Positions 17,801 to 25,705 of a stretch of 64,000 nt of DNA are shown here, piece by piece. This DNA is from Muribaculaceae bacterium (GTDB lineage: Bacteria > Bacteroidota > Bacteroidia > Bacteroidales > Muribaculaceae). The notes under the pieces were generated by a model. That model was not told where the DNA came from. It did no database searches and worked only from the letters and a program-made list of their open reading frames with translations. Location: NCBI GenBank assembly GCA_029062005.1, contig JAIDQZ010000026.1, forward strand, positions 1 through 64,000, written 5' to 3'. The translations under genes and the position numbers were made by a program. Position 1 is the first letter of the stretch. Each line of letters opens with the position of its first letter.

Positions 17801-18081
17801 AAGTTGACCTTTTTAAGATTTTGAGCAGATAACTGTTGATTGGAGCATATATAAAAAACATTAAAACTTTTCTTTTCCCGGCATTTACACTTTTGCCATC
17901 GGTCGAATGCCTTTGCTACAAGACCTTTTGCTATCCATGTCTTTCCAAGACCAACTTCATCTGCTACAAGCATACGGTTTTGGCCTTCATCATACATCCT
18001 ATGATAAAGGTAATCTACCGTAGCACGTTGAACATCACTCAGTCTGTGTTCAACTTCAAGGATCTGTTCTTCGTATATCAT
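14830..18081 (-). CDS. SNF2-like superfamily 2 helicase
   Basis: A 1083-residue ATP-dependent DNA translocase or helicase. Motif I ADEVGLGKT ends at about residue 48, the Walker B form is DEFQ (279-282), motif III is LMLSATPF near 312-318, and motif V/VI reads ATTSIGQEGLDF followed by QREGRINRFRG near 950. ADEVGLGKT is typical of SNF2 and DISARM DrmD-type enzymes. The start was placed at the ATG that overlaps the PLD stop as ATGA, nine codons after an upstream alternative. The long central region has no other recognised domain. It is the last gene of a three-gene operon and most likely the motor that moves along DNA for the PLD nuclease. Confidence 0.88.
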   Translation of the reverse strand: MIYEEQILEVEHRLSDVQRATVDYLYHRMYDEGQNRMLVADEVGLGKTWIAKGLVAKAFDRWQKCKCREKKSFNVFYICSNQQLSAQNLKKVNFTKDKRCVVSQVNRISLLAYKPYYDNVEFCIYSLTPDTSFNEASTLGIKEERLMLYAILEKDPEIRKHKVRFGKLMEGFWRLKEGSWQPQYESSSLRKRLRDNFPELYIESLGKSYVDQYSCPECYRHYGLDGKMTLLDFIRTVATRFDRRTDKMWDIYAETIGKLRRTLTDVCLSLMDADIFIMDEFQRYSQLLDTKSSSEQATIAQKVFSHQNAKVLMLSATPFKAFTNKHDEKNNEQHYKELKRVLQFLYEGTDIDWHRYEEARSGIFSRMLSLKNIEDKEPVLDEIQKLKHYVEDVYYRVIVRTEKIIASNDPNAMIVPKEDSPLPVTKQGIEDFLHLDNVFKSIYERRQENAPSPIDYAKSAPYAMSFLRDYKVGEKASDVSIPLSKNAFVNLAEINRYEFPKNGHWPNGKLNLLMKGMRRDSRLLWSPPSMSYYNLDGAFKGQKDFTKTLVFSAWKLVPKMIATLVSYEAEKQSIGMMPKEEGAKYFADKRVASQGDKARKPYRRLNFASELKNMTTLLLAYPSRYIEQITDPLGFVNSKKSSRDIIEELYPKQAEQITSFCEIYGNDNDRENTHISWAYPMVNDQAFENSWLNKIENPISKRNIDTILTKEYLRELRSILDKKQPKLPVFPRKVSSKEIRKQAKLMVQLSLGSPAICAYRALKRYFDTSNDVLSTAFQIGLAFIDLFNKPESIAILELQYPQKSLDYWQKVIQYCIDGNIQAVLDEYVFMLLNEYDNPIEMGKSICNVLSMRTTNLKVDDSASFCKKEPDDNDVRHYLRSHYAAAFGVNAKSNQGSEVRATNIREAFNSPFRPFVLATTSIGQEGLDFHWYCRKIIHWNLPNNSIDFEQREGRINRFRGKVIRQRVADKYISSINGEEKPWDKLFELASKDKELAKFPCDIVPGWHFDSNGVSIERIVPLYQFSQDITRYSEMMKILGLYRLTFGQPRQEELAEALESVLTPDETDKLLIDLCPLRRIKKDKS

Positions 18082-19952
18082 TTTGCATAAGGAGCAAACA
18101 GGTTCCACATGTCAATAAACGCTTTGCTTAACAACGGTTTCCCATTCTTGTCTTTAGCTTTACGGAGCTTTTCAATATTGTCCCTGATGTTTTTCAATGC
18201 AGACCTATTGCGACTTGTCGCTAACAAGAGCTTTTCATAGATAGGAAGAGAACAATCCTTCCACACTGAATTGTCATTATCGCAGGAATGTACTGTTTTT
18301 AACTGCTTACCAATATTCTGTTGCCATTTATCTATTTGATCATCAAGACAAAACATCAGATAGCGCATCAGTTTTTCTTCGCTGTCCAAAATTTCAGACA
18401 TGATTTTACCATGTCTTTCAGCCGGAATCTGAACAGGCATCTGAATCAAAAAAGTCTTTTCTTCGTCTGATCCTAAACATATCTTTACGCGAAGGAACGA
18501 TGATAACTGCTGACAAAATTGTCCGCTAAACTTATGTCTGTTTTCTTTTTTAAGACACCAGATATCTATGTCTGACGAGAATAATCTTAATGAAATATTC
18601 ACATCCGGATAATTCTGCCAAAATTCACACCATGCTTTATCATCGGTATGGATATCCATGGAATATTTCCCATTTTCCTCCTGTTCTATTGTGCCATTGA
18701 AATTCAAGTGAGAGAGATCGAAAATCATCTCTCTTTGTATCCGGCGTTTCTCCTCTTCGTTGGAATCCTTTACCGGTTGTTCTTTTATTCTGTAGGGAGT
18801 GACAAGAGGTGCGTTCGGGTCTAATAATGAATTCAACACCTCTTCTACAGATGTGCCTTGTTCAAGACTCCTCAATTGTAACTGTGCTTCATAATTTGAC
18901 CTTAAGCCTGCTTGTGTGCAGTTTGTGGATCCTATGAACCAATTGTTAAAGCTATACCAATCGCCATCAAACCGGAATTTGGCTATGAATATTTTTGCGT
19001 GGAGACTGATGCCGTGGCTTATTACGGATTTGTCACCGGTTTCATTTTCCTCATAATCTAAGGCTTCCTCCAACATGCTATTCCACATATAGCAATCCCA
19101 TCGCTTTAAGGAATCAGGCGCGCATTTATCCATCTCATATTCCCGGCTGATTAAAATGGGGCGCGTAACCTTACATCTAGAAGAAAGCATATTAAGAGTG
19201 GTGTCATCAATGAATGGACTAATTACAAGAAGTTCTTCATAAACCTTATCCTGCAATAGTGGAGATTTCAATTGTCCAAAAACATGAGGCCGGAAAATAG
19301 AGGTTTTCCCTTTTCGGTCAAAAGGGAAGGGAGGCATGAATCTTACCCGTTTTAACTCTTTGGTAAATTGCCTGATTATATCTCTTCTTCCTGTTCTCTC
19401 CATCAATTCTGTCATCATCATAGTCAGGGGAACGTTATCCGAGATTTCTTTATCTGTCGGATGGCTCTCCATAGCGACAGCAATATCAAAATCTGTAGCT
19501 GCCGTGAGATTTCGGCTCATAGTTACGAGCCGATATTTGAAATTATGCCCAGATGCGGATTTGTCTCTATCGTTTTTCTTAGTATAGCGAATGAGCCATA
19601 CTTTAGGATGAAAATTTATGTTTGGAGAATCCAAGGTGATATTCCAGATATTCTGATCAAGAAATCCCATTAGCATGGAATATCCGCAATGTGATGTAAT
19701 GTTGTTTTCGTGAACAAATATAAACATCTTGTTTCTTACTTTGTCCAAGGAATCCAACATATCCGCACGAAGATTATTCTCATCCGTACTTTCCGAATGG
19801 TATTTAGCATGGAATAACGACAAAGGCACACTCATCAATACTTCAAGGTCAAGGCTGTAAGTAGTACCGATAGCCCATGAGGTTTCCCACCCGTCATCCG
19901 GCATGAGGGCTCTGCCATAGTCCATCCGATTATTATGACTCAATATATCCAT
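18078..19952 (-). CDS. Phospholipase-D-family (HKD) nuclease-like protein
   Basis: Two half-sites of a PLD active centre are visible: HPK at 115-117 with SRNLT at 146-150, and LHAKIF with H318 and K320, followed by GSTN at 341-344 and an N/E pair at 353/355. PLD-fold proteins in defence loci (for example DrmC of DISARM) are candidate nucleases. The 624-residue length includes about 260 C-terminal residues without a known domain. It is coupled to the helicase by a 4-base overlap and starts 3 bases after the DUF6361 stop. Confidence 0.85.
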   Translation of the reverse strand: MDILSHNNRMDYGRALMPDDGWETSWAIGTTYSLDLEVLMSVPLSLFHAKYHSESTDENNLRADMLDSLDKVRNKMFIFVHENNITSHCGYSMLMGFLDQNIWNITLDSPNINFHPKVWLIRYTKKNDRDKSASGHNFKYRLVTMSRNLTAATDFDIAVAMESHPTDKEISDNVPLTMMMTELMERTGRRDIIRQFTKELKRVRFMPPFPFDRKGKTSIFRPHVFGQLKSPLLQDKVYEELLVISPFIDDTTLNMLSSRCKVTRPILISREYEMDKCAPDSLKRWDCYMWNSMLEEALDYEENETGDKSVISHGISLHAKIFIAKFRFDGDWYSFNNWFIGSTNCTQAGLRSNYEAQLQLRSLEQGTSVEEVLNSLLDPNAPLVTPYRIKEQPVKDSNEEEKRRIQREMIFDLSHLNFNGTIEQEENGKYSMDIHTDDKAWCEFWQNYPDVNISLRLFSSDIDIWCLKKENRHKFSGQFCQQLSSFLRVKICLGSDEEKTFLIQMPVQIPAERHGKIMSEILDSEEKLMRYLMFCLDDQIDKWQQNIGKQLKTVHSCDNDNSVWKDCSLPIYEKLLLATSRNRSALKNIRDNIEKLRKAKDKNGKPLLSKAFIDMWNLFAPYAK

Positions 19953-19955
19953 CTG

Positions 19956-21245
19956 TTAAACCTCATTAGCGAGTCCGTCGTAAATATCTTTGATCACACT
20001 TAAAGTCGACATGTAGCGATAATTGATGAGATACAACCCTAACCATTGCTGTTTATTCATCTCTTCGATTACTTGTCCCTTTTCAATCTTGACAAATCGG
20101 CTCTTCGATTTCTTATTCCATCTTTCCTGATGTTCGGTCAGACTGCATAATTCAGATTCGATCTGAATCCAATCAGAATTGTTTTTAATCAAAATCTGAA
20201 TCTCATTCAAAAATTTTCGAGTCGGAGTCTTAAGATTTGTTCCTCTTATACAATCATCAATATGGAAACCGTCAAAGTCAATCATCCGATCCGATAGGTT
20301 GCAAAGCCAGTCAATTCCTTCAGAACGTAATTTGTCTATAAAATCAACACGAGCATTTACTTTACTCCATAATTGTATGTTGTATGCGATATGAGCGCCA
20401 TGCAGAAATAGTGCCATATCATGTGCTTTGATAAGATTCTTACGAAGTTCTTCATTTGATATCAGATCAATCGAGCTTTCAACAAAATGTATAAAGGCAT
20501 TATCTAAATACTTCGACTGCCTGGATTCTTCTAATGCGCTGCTATATTTAGTCCATAGCTTGCTATTGGCAACTAATGAGGTAGGAAGACTATCTTTTAA
20601 ATGCAATTGAAGTCTATCACGCAAGGTCTCGGCTTCTGTACGAGTAAGCCTCAACCCATTGTCTGTTATGAATTGCCGCCAATTACTGTCGTATGACACA
20701 TTTTCACATATTGTCATATGATTCTCTCCTTGCTCTTTTACGGGATCATCACCTCTGTCACTTGACAGAAGTTCATCCATAAGAGAATGCCTGTCTGAAA
20801 GAATTTGATCAATAGAACCCTCTGATTCCAGTAAATGCAGATGCTGCATACCATTCCAATAGATTTCAGATGGCTGACGTTTCAGATTGCCGTCCTTTTT
20901 ATCTTTGCCAAAATAACTTTCGCCTGATCGTTCCGGATGGTTTTCATAAAATCGAATGATGATACGATTGGTATCAACCTCAGCATTATGAAAATAATCC
21001 ATTCCGGATTGACGCTTTGTCTGTTTTTTCTCCTTCTCCAATAGAATATACGGAGTAATAAAAAAATACTTCGCCCTTGTATAGAGTGTAGAAAAACCTG
21101 GAAACAGTTTGTTTGACATTGCATCTCGAATCATGCCGATTCCCAATTCGTCAACAACGCCACCCATTCCCATTATATCCATGAATCGTTTTACCCTGTT
21201 ACGGTCTTTTGGGGAGAAATCAATCCAGCCTATTTGTGATTCCAT
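19956..21245 (-). CDS. DUF6361 family protein
   Basis: The N-terminus carries the family signature: IGWIDFSPKDRNRV, then VDELGIGMIRDAMSN and LFPGFSTLYTRAKYF. The remainder of the 429 residues is helical. No enzyme motif is visible. DUF6361 genes are uncharacterised but recur beside PLD and helicase genes (recollection). Here it is the first gene of a tight operon with both, so it is probably a core subunit of the same machine. The 117 bases upstream show no consensus promoter. Confidence 0.8.
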   Translation of the reverse strand: MESQIGWIDFSPKDRNRVKRFMDIMGMGGVVDELGIGMIRDAMSNKLFPGFSTLYTRAKYFFITPYILLEKEKKQTKRQSGMDYFHNAEVDTNRIIIRFYENHPERSGESYFGKDKKDGNLKRQPSEIYWNGMQHLHLLESEGSIDQILSDRHSLMDELLSSDRGDDPVKEQGENHMTICENVSYDSNWRQFITDNGLRLTRTEAETLRDRLQLHLKDSLPTSLVANSKLWTKYSSALEESRQSKYLDNAFIHFVESSIDLISNEELRKNLIKAHDMALFLHGAHIAYNIQLWSKVNARVDFIDKLRSEGIDWLCNLSDRMIDFDGFHIDDCIRGTNLKTPTRKFLNEIQILIKNNSDWIQIESELCSLTEHQERWNKKSKSRFVKIEKGQVIEEMNKQQWLGLYLINYRYMSTLSVIKDIYDGLANEV

Positions 21246-21362
21246 AATCTATTTGTATCTGTTAAATGTCTCACATGCACTTTAAATATATTGGTTCTAA
21301 ATAAGTAGTTAAGTGCGATACGCTCCTATTTCCAATGACTTATGATGACTTGGCTATCCATT

Positions 21363-22607
21363 TCATTTATCGAATCGTGGTGCGAACATATCAATGTCGC
21401 GTTGTGGTAATCCGAGCCTTCGCGCTTCGCTACGCCATGATTTCATTGCTGATTTTACTTCATCAATGATGGTTTTTGCTTTTTCAGTTGATAGCAAGTA
21501 GTCTCCGGCTGATGCCAAGAGGATATTCAGGTCTGATTCATTTGTCGAGCGGTTAATCAGCAGGCTTTGGTTGTCTGAAAGGGTAGGATTGATGTCGTAT
21601 GCAGGGGATAGTTCCCAACCTTTGCGCGTCAGTAGAAAACCATGATTGCGGAAGTGGTCATCGGAGTTGCCTACTATGATGTAGAAAGCTACTCTACGAT
21701 ACAGTTCCTCTAAATTATGTTCGACATTACTTCCATGCTGGATTATGAAATCAACAATATCGGTATAGCCATAGCCGGTTGACGCGTTGTCTCCATCGGT
21801 CAGCCCGAGGAGAGTCAATGCTGATGCGAAATGTATTCGTTTTCCTGTCTCGTTTCGGTCAAAGCGTTTTGAGAGCAGTATATGATAATCTTCTCCCGGT
21901 ATTGTATTGGTCTCTGCCACATTTATTCCGGCTTTTTGTCCCATGACATGACAGAAATGTTCCCATAATCCGACATCATAATCATCTTTGCGTGATGGAA
22001 ATTTTGCAACTGTCAATCTACCATCTTCATCAATTACTGACGCTTTCGGTCTGGCACCACCAAGAGATGTGCCGGGATGCAATAACTGTGCGAGCCATTT
22101 CTTTGATGGCAACAGGTACTTTTCCTCACTGGCTTCAATCTCATGGGCTGCGTGCATCAGTTCTCTGACACTTGTCAACGGTGGCACTCGCAAATTTGCC
22201 TCGCAATTTATGAACTTGCCACCGGCTGTTTCTGCAAAGCGAAATCCGCCCATGCGTGAATCGTCATCAATACCCATAAGGTAGTCAAAAGATGTAAGAC
22301 GGCGCACTGAACGTTTTTCTTCAGAAGCGGTAATCTGCTCCCGACGGTTCAGAAGTGTCCGTCCCCATCGGTCAGGTAGTGCATCAGAAAAACAGCCAAA
22401 TATATCCCTGTCTGGACGAGTATATTGTATGCCGGGATAGTTTTGTAAATCTTCACTGAGGAATACATCGCCATATTTTGCAAGCCATTCCTTGTCATAT
22501 GAAAATCCGTATGTCTCGCTACCACGTACCGAGTCACACGACAATTCTCCAATCAACTGGGAAGTATCGAGCCAATCAAAATCTGCATATACATATAACT
22601 TCTTCAT
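21363..22607 (-). CDS. hipA: HipA-family serine/threonine kinase toxin
   Basis: A full-length 414-residue HipA. The glycine-rich loop GTSLGGARPK is at 179-188, the catalytic segment GNSDDHFRNH at 313-322 contains the Asp general base, and the metal-binding D-I-N is at 338-340. HipA kinases inactivate aminoacyl-tRNA synthetases (GltX in E. coli) and cause growth arrest. The partner hipB ends 3 bases upstream. All catalytic residues are present, so it is presumably active. It is separate in type from the split system at the left edge. Confidence 0.93.
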   Translation of the reverse strand: MKKLYVYADFDWLDTSQLIGELSCDSVRGSETYGFSYDKEWLAKYGDVFLSEDLQNYPGIQYTRPDRDIFGCFSDALPDRWGRTLLNRREQITASEEKRSVRRLTSFDYLMGIDDDSRMGGFRFAETAGGKFINCEANLRVPPLTSVRELMHAAHEIEASEEKYLLPSKKWLAQLLHPGTSLGGARPKASVIDEDGRLTVAKFPSRKDDYDVGLWEHFCHVMGQKAGINVAETNTIPGEDYHILLSKRFDRNETGKRIHFASALTLLGLTDGDNASTGYGYTDIVDFIIQHGSNVEHNLEELYRRVAFYIIVGNSDDHFRNHGFLLTRKGWELSPAYDINPTLSDNQSLLINRSTNESDLNILLASAGDYLLSTEKAKTIIDEVKSAMKSWRSEARRLGLPQRDIDMFAPRFDK

Positions 22608-22610
22608 AAC

Positions 22611-22931
22611 TTATTCTTTCTTTGATGCGCGTTGACGATGTTTGAGGCTTAAATCCTGTAATGTGCGTCCGAGGGTATCCTCCTTTGCTAACAATAGAAG
22701 ATCATCGTCAAGTTGCAAGGCATAGAGAACACGGGCATAGATACCGATTGAAACGGTCGGAGAACCTTTTTCAATGCGGTTTATTGTAAGAGGCGAACAG
22801 GTTGCACGTTCAGCAACCTGAGCTATAGAGAGGTTGCGACGCAACCGGGCAAGCTTAATCTGCTCGCCCATAATCGCCATTTTTTGCTCCAGTTTTCGGG
22901 GCAAACTTGTCCCCATTGTACTCTTTGCCAT
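22611..22931 (-). CDS. hipB: HipB-type XRE antitoxin and repressor
   Basis: A helix-turn-helix protein of about 106 residues: LRRNLSIAQVAERA, then TCSPLTINRIEKGSPTVSIG. The ATG at the MAKSTMG codons was preferred to a TTG two codons earlier. It neutralises HipA and represses the operon in the known family. A 15-bp palindrome overlaps its own start codon and is repeated inverted 40 bases upstream, with the promoter in between, which is direct evidence of autoregulation. Confidence 0.85.
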   Translation of the reverse strand: MAKSTMGTSLPRKLEQKMAIMGEQIKLARLRRNLSIAQVAERATCSPLTINRIEKGSPTVSIGIYARVLYALQLDDDLLLLAKEDTLGRTLQDLSLKHRQRASKKE

Positions 22932-22997
22932 GCTCAATATATATTTTAATAGTGCAAAGATAGTAAAAATATTTATTATATGATATATTGAGCATGG
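22928..22997 (-). promoter_or_regulatory. hipBA promoter enclosed by a 15-bp inverted repeat
   Basis: Arms CCATGCTCAATATAT (22928-22942) and ATATATTGAGCATGG (22983-22997) are perfect reverse complements. The -7 box TATCTTTG (22955-22962) lies between them. One arm covers the hipB start codon and the other covers the -33 region. HipB binding at both would bury the promoter. Confidence 0.65.
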
Positions 22998-23063
22998 TAT
23001 TTGTTGATTTAATCGGTGTTTTTGCGGTTCATTTTCTGAGAATTTGACTTTTGAGGAACTTTA

Positions 23064-24166
23064 TTATTTGAGGGTGATTGAGTTGGCGGCGTCGCGTTTT
23101 TTCTGATTTACTACGTCGGCATAGATTTGAGTTTTAGCTACGTTTTTATGCGTTAGCATTTTGCTGACGGTGTAGATGTCAGTGCCGTTGCTAATCAGAA
23201 GAGTAGCGTAGGTGTGCCTCAGTCCGTGAAAGGTGATTTTCTTCTTGATTCCGGCATCTTTTAGCTATTTCTTGAATGGCTCGCGTGTATGTGCCCGGCT
23301 GAGACCTTTGAATACCATTCCTCGTCCTTGTTCACCGCAGTAGGATAGAGCTTCATCACTCAGCGGTAATGTCGCTTGCGTCTTGGTCTTTTGTGTGCGG
23401 ATTCGCATACAGTAGCCTCCATCGGGAGATAGTTCTATATTCTCCCAACGCAGTTGCAGGATGTCGCTTATTCGCAGACCTATCATGCAGGCGAAAAGAG
23501 AAGCACGTTTCAGCACGTCCACCTTGCAAGGTGTTGCCGCCAGACGTTTGACCTCTTCGATTTCAAGATAGTTGATTTTCGGTTCTTCCCAATCTATGCG
23601 GTCAAGGTGATCGTTGATGTTTTCTCTTAACCAACCTTCTTTATGGGCGAGTTTCAGCAATGCCCGAAATGTTGACCAATACCCGGCGGCAGAATTGAGG
23701 GATATGAATTTGTCGGACTGTTTCACACGGATTTTCAGGATGTATGTTCTGAAGTCATTGCACAGTCCAATCGTTACATCTTTGATGAGACAGCGACCGT
23801 TGCAGAAGTCCTTGAAGTGCTTATAGACGATTTCCCATTTCTGATATTTCACTTTGGTTTTATCATGGAAATATTCCAGAAAGTCTGCTTGCTTCTTGGT
23901 GCGATCAAGAAAGCCGTACTCCTCGTTGATGATTGCCAATTCTTGCTCGGCTCGGATGCCACGTGCTTTCAGCATGATTTCTTCATTGTAGTCACGCTCT
24001 AATCGGTCTTTCGGTTCGCCATATACAGACCGAGGAACTCCCGTCGGCTCATCTTCTTGATGTGCGGATTCCAGATGGGAGGGTGGTAGTCGAGGTAGAG
24101 CGATACTTTGCCGCTGCGCAGTTTCTCCTGTCGGAGAGTTACTTTTACAATAGTTGCTGATTCCAT
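23064..24166 (-). pseudogene. Tyrosine recombinase (integrase) with frameshift and nonsense mutation
   Basis: The gene starts with the Bacteroidales integrase arm-binding style (SGKVSLYLDYHPP, then MSRREFLGLY). A one-base deletion near 24013 closes the frame after MANRKTD, and the true frame resumes at GEPKDRLERDYNEE. The catalytic part follows with GLRISDILQL (first Arg). At 23262-23264 a TAG interrupts PFKK; downstream the frame continues with HGLRHTYATLL and the nucleophile region TQIYADVV. Every expected catalytic block can be read, but two lesions make the protein inactive. It stands with the excisionase-like gene next to the 25377 attachment-like repeat. Confidence 0.85.
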
Positions 24167-24233
24167 ACTTGTTTGTTTTTGATTTATAATGTTTATGGTA
24201 AATGGTGGTTGCCCAGTGAGCAAAATCACCGGA

Positions 24234-25175
24234 TTATAACTCTGTTTTGGGTTTGAACAAAGCCTCTAACTCTTTGGCATTCAGCTTGACATACTTTTCA
24301 CTCCTGAGCTTAGTTATTTTGTATGTCTTGACGTAGTGATAGAGCTGGTCGCGTGTGAGCGAGTATTTCTCCATAGCTTCCGCCATTGAAATAAACTCAA
24401 CGTCTTCGGCAGATTTGGCTCCTTTCGCCACATCAAAGTGATATTTGGAGTAGAATACTTTTGACCCCTCTTTACGTTTGGGGATACCAACTTTCGACAC
24501 AAGGCAGTAGATAGCTGACAGTGTCATTCCATATTTAGACTGAATATCCTCCACCGAGTACCACTCTGTAATTTCTGGATTTTCCTTTATCGCCGAGAAA
24601 AGGCGGTCGATGTGCGACTTGCTGAAATATGCCTTACCTCTGATGATAGTCTTAGGCACATTGTTCTCAGCAACCACCTTGTAAATCCACGAATCCTTAA
24701 CGCCATATTTCTCCCGGATGTCCGCACGGGTATAAAGTTCGGTGATTACAGTATGCTCCTTCGGTTGTCTATTTGTATATGGGGAACCGTCAAGCATCGT
24801 CTCTATGCTTGTCCGTTTTATTAAAGTAAGACGGGAGCTGAGTTTTGACGCAGTTAAGGAACCTCGGTGTATCAGTTTGTACACACCTTGTCTTGTCATG
24901 CCAAGAATCTGCCCGGCTTCGGCTACGGTCAGATAATCTTTCTCTTTAAGTTCAGAATTCTTAGGAGAAGGCACCGCCTTTGACAATTGGATTTTTTGCT
25001 GTCTCAGTCTTTCCTTGTAGGCGTGTTCTGAGCACCGCTTTGAACAGAAGCGGGTAACGGTGGTCTGGGCGGTAAATTGTTTTCCACACCACTCACAAAT
25101 TTTCTCAATTCTAATGTTGCTACTCATTTCTTTTTGTGGAGATTTCTCCGTTGTTTGTAAATGTTCGTAAACCAT
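24234..25175 (-). CDS. Excisionase-like multi-HTH protein with zinc-binding motif
   Basis: A protein of about 313 residues. An N-terminal CEWCGKQF with FCSKRCSEHAYKERL forms a CxxC...CxxxC metal site. It is followed by at least three MerR/excisionase-type helix-turn-helix units: LTVAEAGQILGMTRQGVYKL, then YTRADIREKYGVKDSWIYKV, and YSVEDIQSKYGMTLSAIYCL. Such proteins accompany integrases in Bacteroidales elements and direct excision or regulation. The ATG overlaps a palindrome, so self-control is likely. An alternative start lies 16 codons later, before SSNIRIEK. Unlike the integrase, it is intact. Confidence 0.75.
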   Translation of the reverse strand: MVYEHLQTTEKSPQKEMSSNIRIEKICEWCGKQFTAQTTVTRFCSKRCSEHAYKERLRQQKIQLSKAVPSPKNSELKEKDYLTVAEAGQILGMTRQGVYKLIHRGSLTASKLSSRLTLIKRTSIETMLDGSPYTNRQPKEHTVITELYTRADIREKYGVKDSWIYKVVAENNVPKTIIRGKAYFSKSHIDRLFSAIKENPEITEWYSVEDIQSKYGMTLSAIYCLVSKVGIPKRKEGSKVFYSKYHFDVAKGAKSAEDVEFISMAEAMEKYSLTRDQLYHYVKTYKITKLRSEKYVKLNAKELEALFKPKTEL

Positions 25176-25191
25176 TGACAACTATTGTCAA
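25175..25191 (-). promoter_or_regulatory. Palindrome at the excisionase-like gene start
   Basis: TTGACAACTATTGTCAA is a perfect 7-base inverted repeat around CTA and abuts the start codon. It may be an operator for the HTH protein or a recombinase-binding arm. Confidence 0.45.
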
Positions 25192-25269
25192 CTTTCTCCA
25201 CCACCTTGCTGACGCGAGGGGTGAAATGAGTCGCTGTCGTACAGAATCCGTACAAAATGGTGCATAAAA

Positions 25270-25303
25270 ACGCCTAACACTGACAGTTATCAGCATTAGG
25301 CGT
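25270..25303 (-). terminator. Intrinsic terminator
   Basis: A 14-base stem with two mismatches (ACGCCTAACACTGA and TCAGCATTAGGCGT), a 6-base loop and a following T5 run in minus-strand reading. It ends transcription coming from the OLD-like side before the excisionase-like gene. Confidence 0.7.
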
Positions 25304-25376
25304 TCTCGAATGTATTAAGTTTTATCGCTCAGTAATAGTCAATTGCTATCAATACAAATCATTGACGATCAACTGA

Positions 25377-25391
25377 TTACTTGCCGATGCA
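25377..25391. repeat. Attachment-site-like copy of the mnmE 3' end (att-1)
   Basis: TTACTTGCCGATGCA is identical to the last 15 bases of mnmE including its stop codon (minus strand TGCATCGGCAAGTAA). It lies about 200 bases from the excisionase-like gene. Flanking bases on both sides differ from the mnmE copy, as expected for a crossover core. Confidence 0.7.
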
Positions 25392-25420
25392 GTGTGGTAA
25401 ACTATCGTTGAATCAAGGAA

Positions 25421-25608
25421 TTACAGTTTAAAAGGTTCAACCTCAATTTCTGTAAGTAACTGAATTACAAATCGTGAGTGGAAACTTAGTGCATGTCGGC
25501 GAAGCCAGTACGCGTTGCCGTAGGCAAAGTTATCCACCGTCAAAGTAAAACCATTGTCTTTTTCTTTTATCCGAAGACTATCTCAGTCTCCATCTTCAAG
25601 CCACTCAT
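25421..25608 (-). pseudogene. Small frameshifted gene next to the attachment repeat
   Basis: A start MSGLKMETEIV opens at 25608 and closes after 13 codons. One frame over, 53 codons run as RIKEKDNGFTLTVDNFAYGN, then WLRRHALSFHSRFVIQLL and a stop. The composition is strongly protein-like and the two frames join at about 25570-25580, so a single-base indel split a gene of about 62 residues. I do not recognise the family. It is the last gene of block A, immediately inside the att-like repeat. Confidence 0.55.
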
Positions 25609-25705
25609 GGCTTGCTGCTTTCAGTTACAAAATTAGCAAAAATCTATAGATACACAATGGATAGATTCTATATTGTTTAGTAAAAATACTCATATATCCC
25701 ATATA

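Larger units (their letters stand above)
25192..25420. other. Intergenic stretch with terminator and attachment-like repeat
   Basis: No gene is seen. It contains a terminator hairpin and the 15-base repeat of the mnmE end, both listed separately. Short words such as GTAC-agaatcc-GTAC (near 25239) could be recombinase arm sites, but this is speculative. Confidence 0.4.

Noticed and set aside
5861-21245. Labelling the two operons as DISARM or BREX
   Set aside because: PLD, SNF2-like helicase and C5-methyltransferase fit in part, but no DrmA or DUF1998 (DrmB) gene and none of the BREX genes pglZ, brxC or brxL are present.
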